Shown: positions 1 through 11,876, numbered from the stretch's first letter. The stretch: 64,000 nucleotides of DNA from Pseudomonas sp. PDM16 (GCF_014851865.1 NZ_JACVAM010000001.1:1-64000); one strand, 5' to 3'. Notes: a model not told the origin generated them from the letters alone. Program-made: numbers and translations.

Positions 1-28
1 ATTCTACAGCGATCAAAACCACTGTCAA
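1..28 (-). promoter_or_regulatory. Putative rrn promoter, most distal copy
   Basis: On the minus strand a TTGACA -35 box (23-28) and a TAGAAT -10 box (1-6) are separated by exactly 16 bp. It is the last of three similarly built leftward promoters spaced about 100 bp apart. Tandem strong promoters next to tyrS suggest the start of an rRNA operon just beyond the left edge. The rRNA itself is not in the window. Confidence 0.65.
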
Positions 29-106
29 CCACCTCTTTAAACCGCCTTCGATCAGAGCCGATCGAAGCGCCAACAAGACCAATCCAGCACCTTGTCAGCC
101 CGGCGC

Positions 107-134
107 ATTCTACTCGAATTCGCCGCCGGCGCAA
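107..134 (-). promoter_or_regulatory. Putative rrn promoter, middle copy
   Basis: On the minus strand TTGCGC (129-134), a 16-bp spacer and TAGAAT (107-112), followed by a GC-rich GCGCC discriminator. Upstream, at 135-180, lies an A/T-rich tract resembling an UP element. GC-rich discriminators after the -10 are typical of stringently controlled stable RNA promoters. Confidence 0.6.
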
Positions 135-203
135 CCCTTAATTTCGTATAACTTCTTGTTTATAAAGGAGTTTTCAGATCAGGCCGCGCCGGAACAGGTG
201 CGC

Positions 204-231
204 ATTATAGGGAGACAAATCTAACCGTCAA
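204..231 (-). promoter_or_regulatory. Putative rrn promoter, proximal copy
   Basis: On the minus strand TTGACG (226-231), a 16-bp spacer and a perfect TATAAT (204-209), followed by GCGCACC. It starts only 17 bp after the tyrS stop codon, with no terminator in between, so tyrS transcripts could read through into the same downstream operon. Confidence 0.65.
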
Positions 232-247
232 CACTTTTCTGAAAACG

Positions 248-1447
248 TTACTCAGACTTAAGCGTAATGCGCGCGAAGGCCTTCTTTCCAGCCTGGCAGA
301 CATGGTTGCAGCCCAGTTTAAAGACGAAGCCGCGCTCAACCACCTCACCATCGACCCTCACGCTACCCGCGCTCAGCAGGTCACGAGCCGCAGCAGCGTT
401 CTTCACCAGGCCTGCCTTATTAAGGACAGATGAAATCAGCATATCTTCGGCAGAGAGCAGCACCACCTCAGGCAGATCATCTGGCAGCTCGCCATCCTTC
501 AGGCGATTGCCCGCTGAACGATGGGCATTCGCCGCAGCCTCTTCACCGTGGAAGCGCGCAACAATCTCTTCGGCCAGCTTGATCTTGATGTCACGCGGAT
601 TGGCACCCGCCGCGACGTCGGCCTTAAACTGCTTAATCTCTTCCATAGAACGGAAGCTCAGCAGCTCGAAGTAACGCCACATCAGCGAGTCAGGCATCGA
701 CACCAGCTTGGTGTACATGACGCCTGGCGCTTCCTGGATGCCTATATAGTTGCCCAGCGACTTGGACATCTTCTTCACGCCATCCAACCCTTCCAGCAGC
801 GGCATGGTGACGACGCACTGGGAAGACTGACCGTAGGCGCGCTGCAACTCACGCCCCATCAGCAGGTTGAATTTCTGATCAGTGCCGCCGAGTTCGACGT
901 CTGCGCGCAGAGCCACCGAGTCATAGCCCTGCACCAGCGGGTAAAGGAACTCATGGATAGCAATCGGCTGGCTGCCTTCGTAGCGCTTCTGGAAGTCATC
1001 ACGCTCGAGCATGCGCGCGACAGTGTACTGCGACGCCAAGCGAATGAAGTCAGCAGGAGTCAGCTTGTCCATCCACGTGGAGTTGAAAGCCACCTCGGTC
1101 TTGGAGGGATCAAGAATCTTGAACACCTGATTTTTGTAGGTCTCGGCGTTATCCAACACCTGCTCGCGGGTCAGCGGCGGGCGAGTAGCGCTCTTGCCAC
1201 TGGGGTCGCCAATCATCCCGGTGAAGTCGCCTATAAGGAAGACCACCTGATGACCCAGCTCTTGGAACTGGCGCAGCTTATTAATAAGCACAGTGTGACC
1301 GAGATGGAGATCGGGAGCAGTGGGATCGAATCCCGCCTTGATGCGCAGTGGTTCACCGCGCTTGAGCTTTTCAACCAGCTCGGACTCGACTAGGACCTCT
1401 TCTGCACCGCGCTTGATCAGCGCCAGCTGCTCTTCAACCGACTTCAT
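248..1447 (-). CDS. tyrS: Tyrosyl-tRNA synthetase
   Basis: Class I aminoacyl-tRNA synthetase that activates tyrosine with ATP and charges tRNA-Tyr in the cytoplasm. The 399-residue protein has the HLGH signature at residues 48-51, the KMSKS loop at about 226-230, and an S4-like RNA-binding domain over the last 60 residues. The frame is open further upstream, but the ATG at 1447 gives the usual family N-terminus and has an AAGAG purine run before it. P. aeruginosa carries two tyrosyl synthetases; the copy at this locus is called tyrZ there, so the symbol depends on convention. It is transcribed towards the putative rrn promoters and diverges from the M23 peptidase gene. Confidence 0.95.
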   Translation of the reverse strand: MKSVEEQLALIKRGAEEVLVESELVEKLKRGEPLRIKAGFDPTAPDLHLGHTVLINKLRQFQELGHQVVFLIGDFTGMIGDPSGKSATRPPLTREQVLDNAETYKNQVFKILDPSKTEVAFNSTWMDKLTPADFIRLASQYTVARMLERDDFQKRYEGSQPIAIHEFLYPLVQGYDSVALRADVELGGTDQKFNLLMGRELQRAYGQSSQCVVTMPLLEGLDGVKKMSKSLGNYIGIQEAPGVMYTKLVSMPDSLMWRYFELLSFRSMEEIKQFKADVAAGANPRDIKIKLAEEIVARFHGEEAAANAHRSAGNRLKDGELPDDLPEVVLLSAEDMLISSVLNKAGLVKNAAAARDLLSAGSVRVDGEVVERGFVFKLGCNHVCQAGKKAFARITLKSE

Positions 1448-1625
1448 GACAGGACTCTTGCTACCCGCAGACCAAAAGGGAACCAACCATACAAGATCAC
1501 TGACCAATTACAAGCTTTACGCCCCAGCAGCCGCTCGACAGACAGGGCAGGCTTAGGGTTGCCTACTGCGGATTATGATTATATTTTAGGCAGTTAATGC
1601 ACTATTCCAAGAAACACCCCGAGCC

Positions 1626-4137
<2,512 letters not shown>

Positions 4138-4167
4138 CGAGCGCGCTAGATCAATCGAGCCCCAACA

Positions 4168-4195
4168 AAAAAGCCGCGCAGATGCGCGGCTTTTT
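4168..4195. terminator. Bidirectional rho-independent terminator between anmK and erpA
   Basis: GCCGCGC (4173-4179), loop AGAT, GCGCGGC (4184-4190), flanked by an A run on the left and a T run on the right, so it works for both converging genes. The same hairpin, loop included, recurs after tRNA-Ile2 at 56346. Confidence 0.9.
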
Positions 4196-4208
4196 CATGG
4201 CCTGAAAC

Positions 4209-4559
4209 TCAGATCGAGAAGGACGAACCGCAACCGCACGTCGTGCTGGCGTTGGGGTTGTTGATCACGAAGCGCGAACCTTCCAGGCCTTCCTGATAGT
4301 CCACTTCGGCACCGGCCAGATACTGGAAGCTCATCGGGTCGACCACCAGGCTGACGCCCTCACGCTCGACGATCGTGTCGTCGTCGGCCACGTCCTCATC
4401 GAAGGTGAAGCCATACTGGAAGCCGGAGCAGCCACCACCGGTGACGAAAACACGCAGCTTCAGGCGCGAGTTGCCCTCTTCATCGACCAGGCTCTTCACC
4501 TTGTTCGCCGCGCCCTGGGTGAAAATCAGAGGGGTTGGAGTGAAGGTCTCGACGCTCAT
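4209..4559 (-). CDS. erpA: Iron-sulfur cluster insertion protein ErpA
   Basis: A-type carrier that delivers Fe-S clusters to apoproteins such as the isoprenoid enzymes IspG and IspH. The 116-residue protein has the three conserved cysteines of the family: C44 in GGGCSGF, and C108 and C110 in the C-terminal CGCGSSF motif. The start has an AGGAG Shine-Dalgarno sequence 8 bases upstream. It is a single gene, converging on anmK across a shared terminator. Confidence 0.96.
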   Translation of the reverse strand: MSVETFTPTPLIFTQGAANKVKSLVDEEGNSRLKLRVFVTGGGCSGFQYGFTFDEDVADDDTIVEREGVSLVVDPMSFQYLAGAEVDYQEGLEGSRFVINNPNASTTCGCGSSFSI

Positions 4560-4725
4560 CTTGCTGCTCTCCTGGCGCCAGGCGCCATGTTACGTACCAC
4601 ACACGGGCGGCGATTATCCGCTTACCCGAGCAAATCGGTCAATTATTGGGCGACAACGCAGCCGCTGCCCAACTGCTTAGATGGGCGCGCCGGCGGCGAA
4701 TTCAAGTCACCGCGGGCGCACAGGC

Positions 4726-5760
4726 TTAGGGCAGCATCGCGGCGTGGGACAGGCCCAGGCGTTCATCCAGATCGAAGAGAATGTTCATGTTCTGTACCGC
4801 CTGGCCGGACGCGCCCTTGACCAGGTTATCGATGGCCGAGAGCACGACCACCAGCTCACCGCCCTGGGGACGGTGCACGGCGATGCGGCAGACGTTGGCG
4901 CCCCGCACGCTGCGAGTCTCAGGGTGGCTACCGGCCGGCATCACGTCGACGAAGGGCTCGTTGGCGTAGCGCTTCTCGAACAACGCCTGCAGGTCCACGC
5001 CGCGGTCGGCGACGGTGGCGTACAGGGTGGCGTGGATGCCACGAATCATCGGCGCCAGGTGCGGCACGAAGGTCAGGCCGACCTGGCCACCCGCGGCGCG
5101 GCGCAGGCCCTGGCTGATTTCCGGCAGGTGACGGTGGCCCTTGACCGAGTAGGCCATCATGCTCTCACTGGCCTCGCACAGCAGCGAACCGACCTTGGCA
5201 CCACGGCCGGCACCGCTGACGCCGGAGGCGCAGTTGGCAATCAGGCGGCTCGAATCAGCCAGGCCGGCCTCGAGCAGCGGCAGCAGGCCGAGCTGGGTGG
5301 CCGTCGGATAGCAGCCTGGCACGGCAATCAGGCGCGCGCTCTTGATCGCCTCGCGATTGACTTCGGGCAGGCCGTAAACCGCTTCCGGCAACAGGTCTGG
5401 CGCGCCGTGCGGCTGGCCGTACCACTTGGCCCACTCTTCGGCATCCTGTAGTCGGAAGTCGGCGGACAGGTCGATGACCTTGGTGCCAGCGGCCAGCAGC
5501 TCGCCGGCAAGGGCGTGGGCCACACCGTGCGGAGTGGCGAAGAACACCACGTCGCAGGCGCCCAAGGTGGCCACGTCCGGCACGCTGAAGGCCAGGTTGT
5601 CATAGTGGCCGCGCAGGTTGGGGTACATGTCGGCGACCTTGACCCCGGCCTCGGAGCGCGAGGTGATCACCGCCACCTCGGCCTGCGGGTGCTGGGCCAG
5701 CAGGCGCAGCAGCTCCACTCCGGTGTAACCCGTGCCGCCGACGATTCCGACCTTGACCAT
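4726..5760 (-). CDS. argC: N-acetyl-gamma-glutamyl-phosphate reductase
   Basis: NADPH-dependent reduction of N-acetylglutamyl-phosphate to the semialdehyde, third step of arginine biosynthesis. The 344-residue protein begins with the Rossmann motif [10 protein letters not shown] and carries the catalytic cysteine C150 in AVPGCYPTA. The usual family length is about 340-350 residues, so it is complete. It is a single gene, divergent from the HemJ-like gene, as expected for the scattered arg genes of pseudomonads. Confidence 0.96.
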   Translation of the reverse strand: MVKVGIVGGTGYTGVELLRLLAQHPQAEVAVITSRSEAGVKVADMYPNLRGHYDNLAFSVPDVATLGACDVVFFATPHGVAHALAGELLAAGTKVIDLSADFRLQDAEEWAKWYGQPHGAPDLLPEAVYGLPEVNREAIKSARLIAVPGCYPTATQLGLLPLLEAGLADSSRLIANCASGVSGAGRGAKVGSLLCEASESMMAYSVKGHRHLPEISQGLRRAAGGQVGLTFVPHLAPMIRGIHATLYATVADRGVDLQALFEKRYANEPFVDVMPAGSHPETRSVRGANVCRIAVHRPQGGELVVVLSAIDNLVKGASGQAVQNMNILFDLDERLGLSHAAMLP

Positions 5761-5896
5761 TGCATACTCCCGCTGCGTGACCGTTAAGAAAGACTGCCGA
5801 TGATAAGGCCCAAGGCTGCGGCGGCCAACCTCAAGGGTGACGCGCGGCCATGGCTTTCTCTACTATCGGCGACAAATCTCTCGCTGGATGTCATCG

Positions 5897-6322
5897 ATGC
5901 TCTATCTGTGGGTCAAGGCCCTGCACATCATCGCCCTGGTCTGCTGGTTCGCCGGCCTGTTCTACCTGCCGCGCCTGTTCGTCTACCACGCCATGGCCGA
6001 GGATCAGCCCAGCCACGAACGCTTCAGCGTGATGGAACGCAAGCTGTATCGCGGCATCATGAACCCCTCGATGATCGCCACCCTGCTGTTCGGCGCCTGG
6101 ATGCTCTATCTCAATCCGGCCTGGCTGAAGATGGGCTGGCTGCATGCCAAGCTGCTGTTGGTGGCACTGTTGGTCGGCTATCACCATGTTTGTGGCGCCC
6201 AACTCAAGCGCTTCGCCCGCGGCAAGAATGCCCGCAGCCACGTGTTCTACCGCTGGTTCAACGAGGTGCCGGTGCTGTTCCTGCTGGCCATCGTGATATT
6301 GGTGGTGGTGAAACCCTTCTAA
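5897..6322 (+). CDS. hemJ: HemJ-like protoporphyrinogen IX oxidase (UPF0093)
   Basis: Small integral membrane protein of the HemJ family, which oxidises protoporphyrinogen IX to protoporphyrin IX in haem synthesis. The 141 residues give about four hydrophobic helices. The N-terminal VKALHIIALVCWFAGLFYLP segment holds the conserved His and the tryptophan-rich helix, and YHHVCGAQLK follows in the third helix. Two in-frame ATGs (5888 and 5897) are possible; the second gives the usual MLYLW start, and neither has a strong ribosome binding site. It lies 21 bp upstream of the nitronate monooxygenase gene and is probably cotranscribed with it. Confidence 0.85.
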   Translation: MLYLWVKALHIIALVCWFAGLFYLPRLFVYHAMAEDQPSHERFSVMERKLYRGIMNPSMIATLLFGAWMLYLNPAWLKMGWLHAKLLLVALLVGYHHVCGAQLKRFARGKNARSHVFYRWFNEVPVLFLLAIVILVVVKPF

Positions 6323-6343
6323 TTAACGACAAGAGGAAAGCCC

Positions 6344-7306
6344 ATGTCTCTGCCCGCTCTGTTCGACCAGCGTCTGCTCCTACCTGTGGTGGCCGCACCG
6401 ATGTTCCTGGTGTCCACTCCGCCGCTGGTCCAGGCCTGTTGCAACAACGGCGTGGTCGGCAGCTTTCCGGCGCTGAACCAGCGCGAGAGCAGCGGCTTCA
6501 AGGCATGGCTGGAAGAGATCGAGGCGGGGCTCAAGCCGGACGCGGCGCCCTATGCGGTCAACCTCATCGTGCATGGCAGCAACCCGCGCCTGCAGGCCGA
6601 CCTGGCCATCTGCGTCGAACACAAGGTACCGGTAGTCATCACCAGCCTCGGCGCGGTAAAAGAAGTGGTCGACGCCGTACACAGCTATGGTGGCCTGGTG
6701 TTCCACGACGTGACCACCCGCCGCCATGCGGAGAAGGCCGCCGAGGCCGGCGTCGATGGCCTGATCGCAGTGGCCGCTGGTGCCGGCGGCCATGCCGGCA
6801 CCTGGAGCCCGTTCGCCCTGATTGCCGAAATCCGCCAGTTCTTCGACAAGACCCTGCTGCTCTCCGGCTGCCTCAACCACGGCCATGAGATTCTCGCCGC
6901 CCAGCTGCTGGGCGCCGACCTGGCCTACATGGGCACCCGCTTCATCGCCACCCAGGAGAGCAATGCCGACGGCGACTACAAGCAGATGATCCTCGACGCC
7001 CGCGCTGCCGACATCGTGCACACCCCGGCGGTGTCCGGTGTGCCGGCCAGCTTCATGCGCCAGAGTCTGGAGAAGGCTGGCTATGACCTGAAGCAGCTGC
7101 AGAACAAGGGCGACATCAACTACGGCGAGAAGCTCAAGCCGATCAACGACGAGGCCAAGGCCTGGAAGACCGTCTGGTCCGCGGGCCAAGGCGTGGGCGA
7201 CATCAGCGACGTACCGACAGTTGCCGAGCTGATTGCCAGGCTCGACGCGGAGTACCGTGCAGCACACAGCCGCAGACAGCATCTGGCTGGAGCGTGGCCG
7301 CACTAA
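6344..7306 (+). CDS. Nitronate monooxygenase family flavoprotein
   Basis: FMN-dependent TIM-barrel enzyme of the 2-nitropropane dioxygenase family, oxidising propionate-3-nitronate or similar nitronates. The 320-residue protein has the family N-terminus with PVVAAPMFLVSTPPLV, a central AVAAGAGGHAG FMN-phosphate loop at about residues 143-153, and GADLAYMGTRFIAT further on. AGGA lies just upstream of the ATG. Family members differ in substrate and some act as enoyl-ACP reductases, so the substrate is not certain. It may be cotranscribed with the HemJ-like gene. Confidence 0.85.
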   Translation: MSLPALFDQRLLLPVVAAPMFLVSTPPLVQACCNNGVVGSFPALNQRESSGFKAWLEEIEAGLKPDAAPYAVNLIVHGSNPRLQADLAICVEHKVPVVITSLGAVKEVVDAVHSYGGLVFHDVTTRRHAEKAAEAGVDGLIAVAAGAGGHAGTWSPFALIAEIRQFFDKTLLLSGCLNHGHEILAAQLLGADLAYMGTRFIATQESNADGDYKQMILDARAADIVHTPAVSGVPASFMRQSLEKAGYDLKQLQNKGDINYGEKLKPINDEAKAWKTVWSAGQGVGDISDVPTVAELIARLDAEYRAAHSRRQHLAGAWPH

Positions 7307-7388
7307 AAAACAGAGTTGCCGGACGCTTGTTCGCGCCCGGCAAAGCCCCTAGGCTCAACGCATTTAAAATACTGAACAGGGATGCAGC

Positions 7389-8360
7389 ATGACCGACACA
7401 CGCTACAAGATCGTCTTCGAAGGCCAACTGATGCCGGACCAATCACTGGAGACGGTGAAAGCCAATCTGGCCCGCCTCTTCAGAAGTGACCAGGCCAAGA
7501 TTGATGTGCTCTTTACCGGCGGCCCGGTGGCTCTCAAGCGTGACCTGTCGGAAGCCGAGGCGGACAAGTACCTCGGCGCACTGCAGCAGGCAGGTGCCCA
7601 AGTGCGCAAGGAGCAGGACCTGGCGGCCAAACTGAGCCTGGTAGACATCGAGCAGGAAGCCGTGAGCAACGAGAGCATGGACTGCCCCAAATGTGGCACT
7701 CAGCAACCCAAGGCCGTCGCCTGCGCCTCCTGCGGCATCGTCATCGAGAAATACCTGACCCGTCAGGCCCAGATTGCGCAGAACCCACCAGAGCCAATTG
7801 CCAACGCATCACCCTACGGCACACCGAAGTCCGACGTGGGCGAGAGCATGCCGGAACATGGCCGGCTGAAAGTATTCACCACTGACGGACGCATCGGGCG
7901 CCTGCGCTATCTGGGTTGGTCGATGGCGCTCCTGCTGCTGGCCATGGTGGCCTATCTCATCGCCGCTGGTGCCATGGCCGTTTCGCCAATCGTCGGCGGC
8001 ATCCTGATGATTCCTGTAGTGATAGGCACCGTAGTGATCAGCGTGATGATCGGAGTACAGCGTCTGCACGATATAGGCTGGTCCGGCTGGCTGTGGCTGC
8101 TCAACCTGGTGCCACTGATCGGCAGTATTTTTGCACTGTTGATGCTGGTTGTACCGGGTAGCCAATCTGCCAACCGCTACGGCCCGCCGCCGCCGCCAAA
8201 CAGCCCCGGAGTGATTGCCATGGCTTGGGGTGGCCTGGTGCTCTGGCTAGTTGCAACAGTAGGCATTCTCGCGGCCGTCGCTATCCCCGCCTACCAGGAT
8301 TACGTCGAGCGTGCGCAACAGAGCCAATCACTGCAATACACCCCAGAAGGCGAGGAGTAA
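7389..8360 (+). CDS. DUF805 membrane protein with zinc ribbon and pilin-like C-terminus
   Basis: I cannot assign a function. The 323-residue protein has four visible parts: an N-terminal domain of about 90 residues that resembles a bacteriocin-resistance-like fold seen in pseudomonad proteins; a zinc ribbon CPKC...CASC at about 99-117; a DUF805 membrane region with three or four helices at about 173-260 including the QRLHDIGWSGWLWLLNLVP signature; and a C-terminal helix GILAAVAIPAYQDYVERA at about 295-312 that closely resembles the N-terminal helix of type IV pilins. The pilin-like stretch is not preceded by a prepilin cleavage site and sits at the wrong end of the protein. The next gene, a dehydrogenase, begins 4 bp after the stop. 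Confidence 0.8.
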   Translation: MTDTRYKIVFEGQLMPDQSLETVKANLARLFRSDQAKIDVLFTGGPVALKRDLSEAEADKYLGALQQAGAQVRKEQDLAAKLSLVDIEQEAVSNESMDCPKCGTQQPKAVACASCGIVIEKYLTRQAQIAQNPPEPIANASPYGTPKSDVGESMPEHGRLKVFTTDGRIGRLRYLGWSMALLLLAMVAYLIAAGAMAVSPIVGGILMIPVVIGTVVISVMIGVQRLHDIGWSGWLWLLNLVPLIGSIFALLMLVVPGSQSANRYGPPPPPNSPGVIAMAWGGLVLWLVATVGILAAVAIPAYQDYVERAQQSQSLQYTPEGEE

Positions 8361-8364
8361 CCCG

Positions 8365-9171
8365 TTGAGTGGTTACGCCCTGATCACCGGCGCCTCAAGC
8401 GGCCTCGGTCTTTCATTGGCCGAGGCCCTGGCCCGGCGCGGGCATAACCTGATCCTGGTCGCTCGCCAGCGTGATGCTCTGGAGAGCATTGCCTGCGAGC
8501 TGAGTCAGCGCTTCGGTATCGAAGCGCTGTTCCGCGTCTGTGATCTTTCCGAGCCGCTGCAACTCACTGGACTGATCCAGGAGCTGGAGCAAGGCGAGCG
8601 GCAGATCGACCTGCTGGTGAACAATGCTGGCATTGGCAGCGCCGGGATTTTCGTGGACCAGGACTGGGCGCTCGAGCAGCAGCTGATCGAGCTCAATATC
8701 CTTGCCCTCGCCCGACTCTGCCATTCGCTCGGCCAAGACATGAAGCGCCGCGGCAGCGGACAGATTCTCAACGTAGCCTCACTGGCCGCCTTCCAGCCCG
8801 GTCCGCTGATGGGCAACTATTTCGCCAGCAAGGCCTACGTGTTGCACTTGTCGGAGGCACTGCGCAACGAGCTGGCACCGTTTGGCGTGAAGGTATCAGC
8901 TCTATGCCCGGGGCCGGTGGCCACCGCCTTCTTCCGTCGTGCCCAGCTGTACAGCGACGGCCTGGAACGGCACCAGCAGCTGGCCCGTCCCGAGGAGATC
9001 GCGCTGATAGCAATGAACGGCCTGGACAAGGATCAGGCCATCATCATTCCCGGCTGGCGCCACCGTCTGGTGCCACAGTTGCTGCGGCTCACTCCACGCG
9101 CGCTGGTAAGGCACATCGCCATGAAGATGGTTCGCCCGCTGCTGCCCCGGACAGGCACCGATCAGGCCTAG
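8365..9171 (+). CDS. Short-chain dehydrogenase/reductase
   Basis: Classical SDR oxidoreductase with an N-terminal NAD(P) site TGASSGLG at about residues 8-15, an NNAG motif, a catalytic Ser in NVASLAAF and a YxxxK pair in NYFASK. The 268-residue length is ordinary. I chose the TTG at 8365 because a GAGGAG Shine-Dalgarno sequence (8352-8357) sits 7 bases before it, overlapping the end of the DUF805 gene, which implies translational coupling. The substrate cannot be read from sequence. The 3' end overlaps the convergent AAA+ ATPase gene by 4 bp. Confidence 0.88.
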   Translation: MSGYALITGASSGLGLSLAEALARRGHNLILVARQRDALESIACELSQRFGIEALFRVCDLSEPLQLTGLIQELEQGERQIDLLVNNAGIGSAGIFVDQDWALEQQLIELNILALARLCHSLGQDMKRRGSGQILNVASLAAFQPGPLMGNYFASKAYVLHLSEALRNELAPFGVKVSALCPGPVATAFFRRAQLYSDGLERHQQLARPEEIALIAMNGLDKDQAIIIPGWRHRLVPQLLRLTPRALVRHIAMKMVRPLLPRTGTDQA

Positions 9172-10649
9172 CTGGCGCTGACCGTACGACCGTCCGCCCA
9201 GGCACGCAGCGCCGCGAGATCCTCGGCCATGACCACGGACAACGGCGCCGTGCTCTGAATGTTGCTGAGCAGCAACCCTTGATCGACCGCTTGCTGACGC
9301 GCCTGGGCCGCGTAGAGCGCGCTAACCACGACCTGCTCGATTTCCGCCCCGGAGAAGCCATCACAAGCCGCAGCCAGCTCCGCCAGATCGAACTGCTTCG
9401 GCTCCAGCTCGCGACGGCGCAGGTGGATGGCGAAGATATCCGCACGCACCCCGGCATCCGGTAGGTCGACAAAGAATAATTCGTCGAAGCGCCCCTTGCG
9501 CACCAGCTCCGGCGGCAGGCGATGGATCGCGTTGGCGGTGGCAACCATGAATACCGGCGCCTTGCGCTCAGCCATCCAGGTCAGCAGGGTGCCGAGTACG
9601 CGCTGACTGACCCCATCGTCGTTGTCACCCGTGGCGAGTCCTTTCTCAATCTCGTCCATCCACAACACGCAGGGCGCCATCTGGCTGGCCAGCCTCAGGG
9701 CCTCTCGCAAGTTGCGCTCGGTCTCGCCGAAGAACTTGTTGTACAGGCTCGCGAAGTCCAGACGCAGCAGCGGGAGGCCCCACAGTCCGGCCACCGCCTT
9801 GGCGGCCAGACTCTTGCCGCCGCCCTGCACACCGACCAGTAGCATGCCGCGCGGCACATCAGCACCCTTGCCATTGAGGAAGATGTCCTGGCGCTCACCC
9901 AGCCAGCGCTTCAGGTTGCTCAGCCCTCCCACCTCGGCAAAGCGCGCGGTGTCGTACTCGAAACTGAGCACCCCCTCCAGGTCGAGCAGTTGGAACTTGG
10001 CTTTGTTCAGCTCGGGTATATCTTCCTGAGTAATCGCACCGTCATCACAAATAACATTGCGCGCCAACGCCCTGGCCTCGGCATGGGTCAGGCCTCGCAG
10101 ATTCTTCACCATCTGCTGCAAGGTGCGGTTATCGGTACGAACCCGGGCCCCGCGGTTGCGCTCGCTCCATCGCGTAGCCTCCTCGCGCACGATGGCCAGC
10201 AGCTCGTCTTCGGTCGGCAGCGCCAGACTGAAGCGGGCCGCATAGCGCTGCACCTCGGCCGGCAGCTTCACGGCGTGCGACACCAGCACCAGAGTGGGCT
10301 TGTGCGCCGCCTCGCTCATGGCGACCTCCTTGAGCAGACGAACCAGCTTCGGGTTGTCGCCCAGGAACGGATGCAGATCGCACATCACGTAGAGATTGGG
10401 CGACGGATCGGCCTTGATCAGACGCAAGGCCTCCTCAGGCTCGCGGCTGTCCTGGCTTCCAATCGGATCTCCGCCAAAGGCCAGCCGCTGTAGCCCTTCC
10501 GTTACGGACCAGGTATGGATGCCCTGGCCGCGCCTGATCGCCAGTGAGGTGAGTGTTTCCAGAACCCTCGGTTCATCCCAGGACTCGATCACCACCAGCT
10601 TGACGCGGGACTCCAGGACCAGACTCAAATCGTGAACATCGTTCTTCAA
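9168..10649 (-). CDS. AAA+ ATPase of the Ycf46/SpoVK-like group
   Basis: Predicted cytoplasmic AAA+ ATPase of unknown substrate, with 493 residues. The N-terminal 240 residues form a domain with degenerate P-loop-like architecture. The C-terminal module has Walker A GVQGGGKS (K279), Walker B VLWMDEIE, sensor 1 ATAN and an arginine finger region RKGRFDE, all intact. The start is a TTG at 10649, chosen because AAGGAG lies 6 bases upstream; the longer open frame to 11402 runs antisense through the HIT and coq7 genes and is not coding. Similar proteins in cyanobacteria and plastids are called Ycf46. It diverges from the HIT gene. Confidence 0.85.
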   Translation of the reverse strand: MKNDVHDLSLVLESRVKLVVIESWDEPRVLETLTSLAIRRGQGIHTWSVTEGLQRLAFGGDPIGSQDSREPEEALRLIKADPSPNLYVMCDLHPFLGDNPKLVRLLKEVAMSEAAHKPTLVLVSHAVKLPAEVQRYAARFSLALPTEDELLAIVREEATRWSERNRGARVRTDNRTLQQMVKNLRGLTHAEARALARNVICDDGAITQEDIPELNKAKFQLLDLEGVLSFEYDTARFAEVGGLSNLKRWLGERQDIFLNGKGADVPRGMLLVGVQGGGKSLAAKAVAGLWGLPLLRLDFASLYNKFFGETERNLREALRLASQMAPCVLWMDEIEKGLATGDNDDGVSQRVLGTLLTWMAERKAPVFMVATANAIHRLPPELVRKGRFDELFFVDLPDAGVRADIFAIHLRRRELEPKQFDLAELAAACDGFSGAEIEQVVVSALYAAQARQQAVDQGLLLSNIQSTAPLSVVMAEDLAALRAWADGRTVSAS

Positions 10650-10720
10650 CACGCACTCCTTGTGCTGCCGGCATGCACTATTAAACTCGCAGGATATCCA
10701 AAGCGGCTGGAGGAAAGTGC

Positions 10721-11059
10721 ATGGACTGCCTGTTCTGCAAGATAATCGACGGCTCCATTCCCGCCCGCAAGCTCTACGAGGATGATCAGGTACTGGCCTT
10801 CCATGACATCGGCCCGCAGGCGCCAGTGCATTTCCTGGTGATCCCCAAGCGACACATCGCCACTCTCCATGAGCTGAGCGAAGCAGATCGACCGCTGGCC
10901 GGGCACATTCTCTACACCGCTCAGCGCCTGGCCGCCGAGCAGGGTTGTGCAGAGGGATTCCGCGTGGTGATGAACTGCAACGACCTGGGCGGCCAGACCG
11001 TGCATCACATACACATGCATGTGCTCGGCCAGCGGCAGATGAACTGGCCACCGGGCTGA
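10721..11059 (+). CDS. HIT family nucleotide-binding hydrolase, HinT-like
   Basis: Histidine-triad purine nucleoside phosphoramidase-like protein of 112 residues, the normal length of bacterial HinT. The triad HHIHMH lies at residues 95-100 with the nucleophile at H98, and CLFC at residues 3-6 is the N-terminal motif often found in the subfamily. Ribosome binding site GGAGG is 9 bases upstream. It is a single gene or the first gene of a unit leading to coq7. Confidence 0.92.
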   Translation: MDCLFCKIIDGSIPARKLYEDDQVLAFHDIGPQAPVHFLVIPKRHIATLHELSEADRPLAGHILYTAQRLAAEQGCAEGFRVVMNCNDLGGQTVHHIHMHVLGQRQMNWPPG

Positions 11060-11217
11060 AGGACATATCCAGAGAACGGCCTTTCATTGATATTCGTGTG
11101 CCGCCTACGCCCCAGAGCAACATTGGCTCAGGGCCAGCGCCGGGGCATCTGGTCGCCAGACGGGTTTCTGCCTGGGGGTTCAGGTAAACTGCCGGCATGC
11201 TTTCCGTGGAGACGGCC

Positions 11218-11865
11218 ATGACCAACGAACGCCAGTTTTCCCCCCTCGACCGCCTGCTGATCCAGGCCGACGCCGCCATGCGTACCCTGCTGCCGTTCAG
11301 TGGCGCACCGGCAAGGCCGTCTCCAGCCATCCTGCAAAACGAAATTGAGCTGAGCGACGAAGATGCTCGACACGTTGCCGGGCTGATGCGCATCAACCAC
11401 ACCGGCGAGGTGTGTGCCCAGGCGCTGTATCAGGGCCAGGCCCTGACCGCCAAGCTGCCGGAGGTGCGCAAAGCGATGGAGCATGCCGCCGATGAGGAAG
11501 TGGACCACCTGGCCTGGTGCGAGCAGCGTATTCGCGAACTGGGCAGCCACCCAAGCGTGCTCAACCCGCTGTTCTACGGCCTGTCCTTCGGCGTCGGAGC
11601 AGTCGCTGGCCTGATCAGCGACAAAGTCAGCCTGGGCTTCGTCGCGGCCACCGAGGATCAGGTGGTCAAGCATCTGGATGAGCATCTGGAGCAGATCCCA
11701 ACCGATGATGCGAAGACCCGCGCCATCCTCGAACAGATGCGCGAGGACGAAGAGCAGCACGCCACCAGCGCCCTTGAGGCCGGAGGTCTGCGCTTCCCGG
11801 CACCGGTCAAGTTCGGCATGACTCTGTTGTCCAAGGTGATGACCAAGAGCACCTACCGCATCTGA
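11218..11865 (+). CDS. coq7: 3-demethoxyubiquinol 3-hydroxylase (Coq7)
   Basis: Di-iron monooxygenase hydroxylating demethoxyubiquinol in ubiquinone synthesis, at the membrane surface. The 215-residue protein carries the repeated carboxylate and ExxH iron ligands of the family ([23 protein letters not shown]) and a central hydrophobic hairpin [20 protein letters not shown] that likely dips into the membrane. The ATG at 11218 is preferred over 11197 because GGAG sits 6 bases before it. Transcription ends at the hairpin at 11877-11905. From memory, speD lies between this gene and the OsmC gene in P. aeruginosa; it is absent here. Confidence 0.94.
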   Translation: MTNERQFSPLDRLLIQADAAMRTLLPFSGAPARPSPAILQNEIELSDEDARHVAGLMRINHTGEVCAQALYQGQALTAKLPEVRKAMEHAADEEVDHLAWCEQRIRELGSHPSVLNPLFYGLSFGVGAVAGLISDKVSLGFVAATEDQVVKHLDEHLEQIPTDDAKTRAILEQMREDEEQHATSALEAGGLRFPAPVKFGMTLLSKVMTKSTYRI

Positions 11866-11876
11866 ATCGCAGGCAT

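Noticed and set aside
10650..11402. N-terminal extension of the AAA+ ATPase to 744 residues
   Set aside because: It runs antisense through the HIT gene and into coq7; a TTG with AAGGAG at the right spacing gives the real start at 10649.
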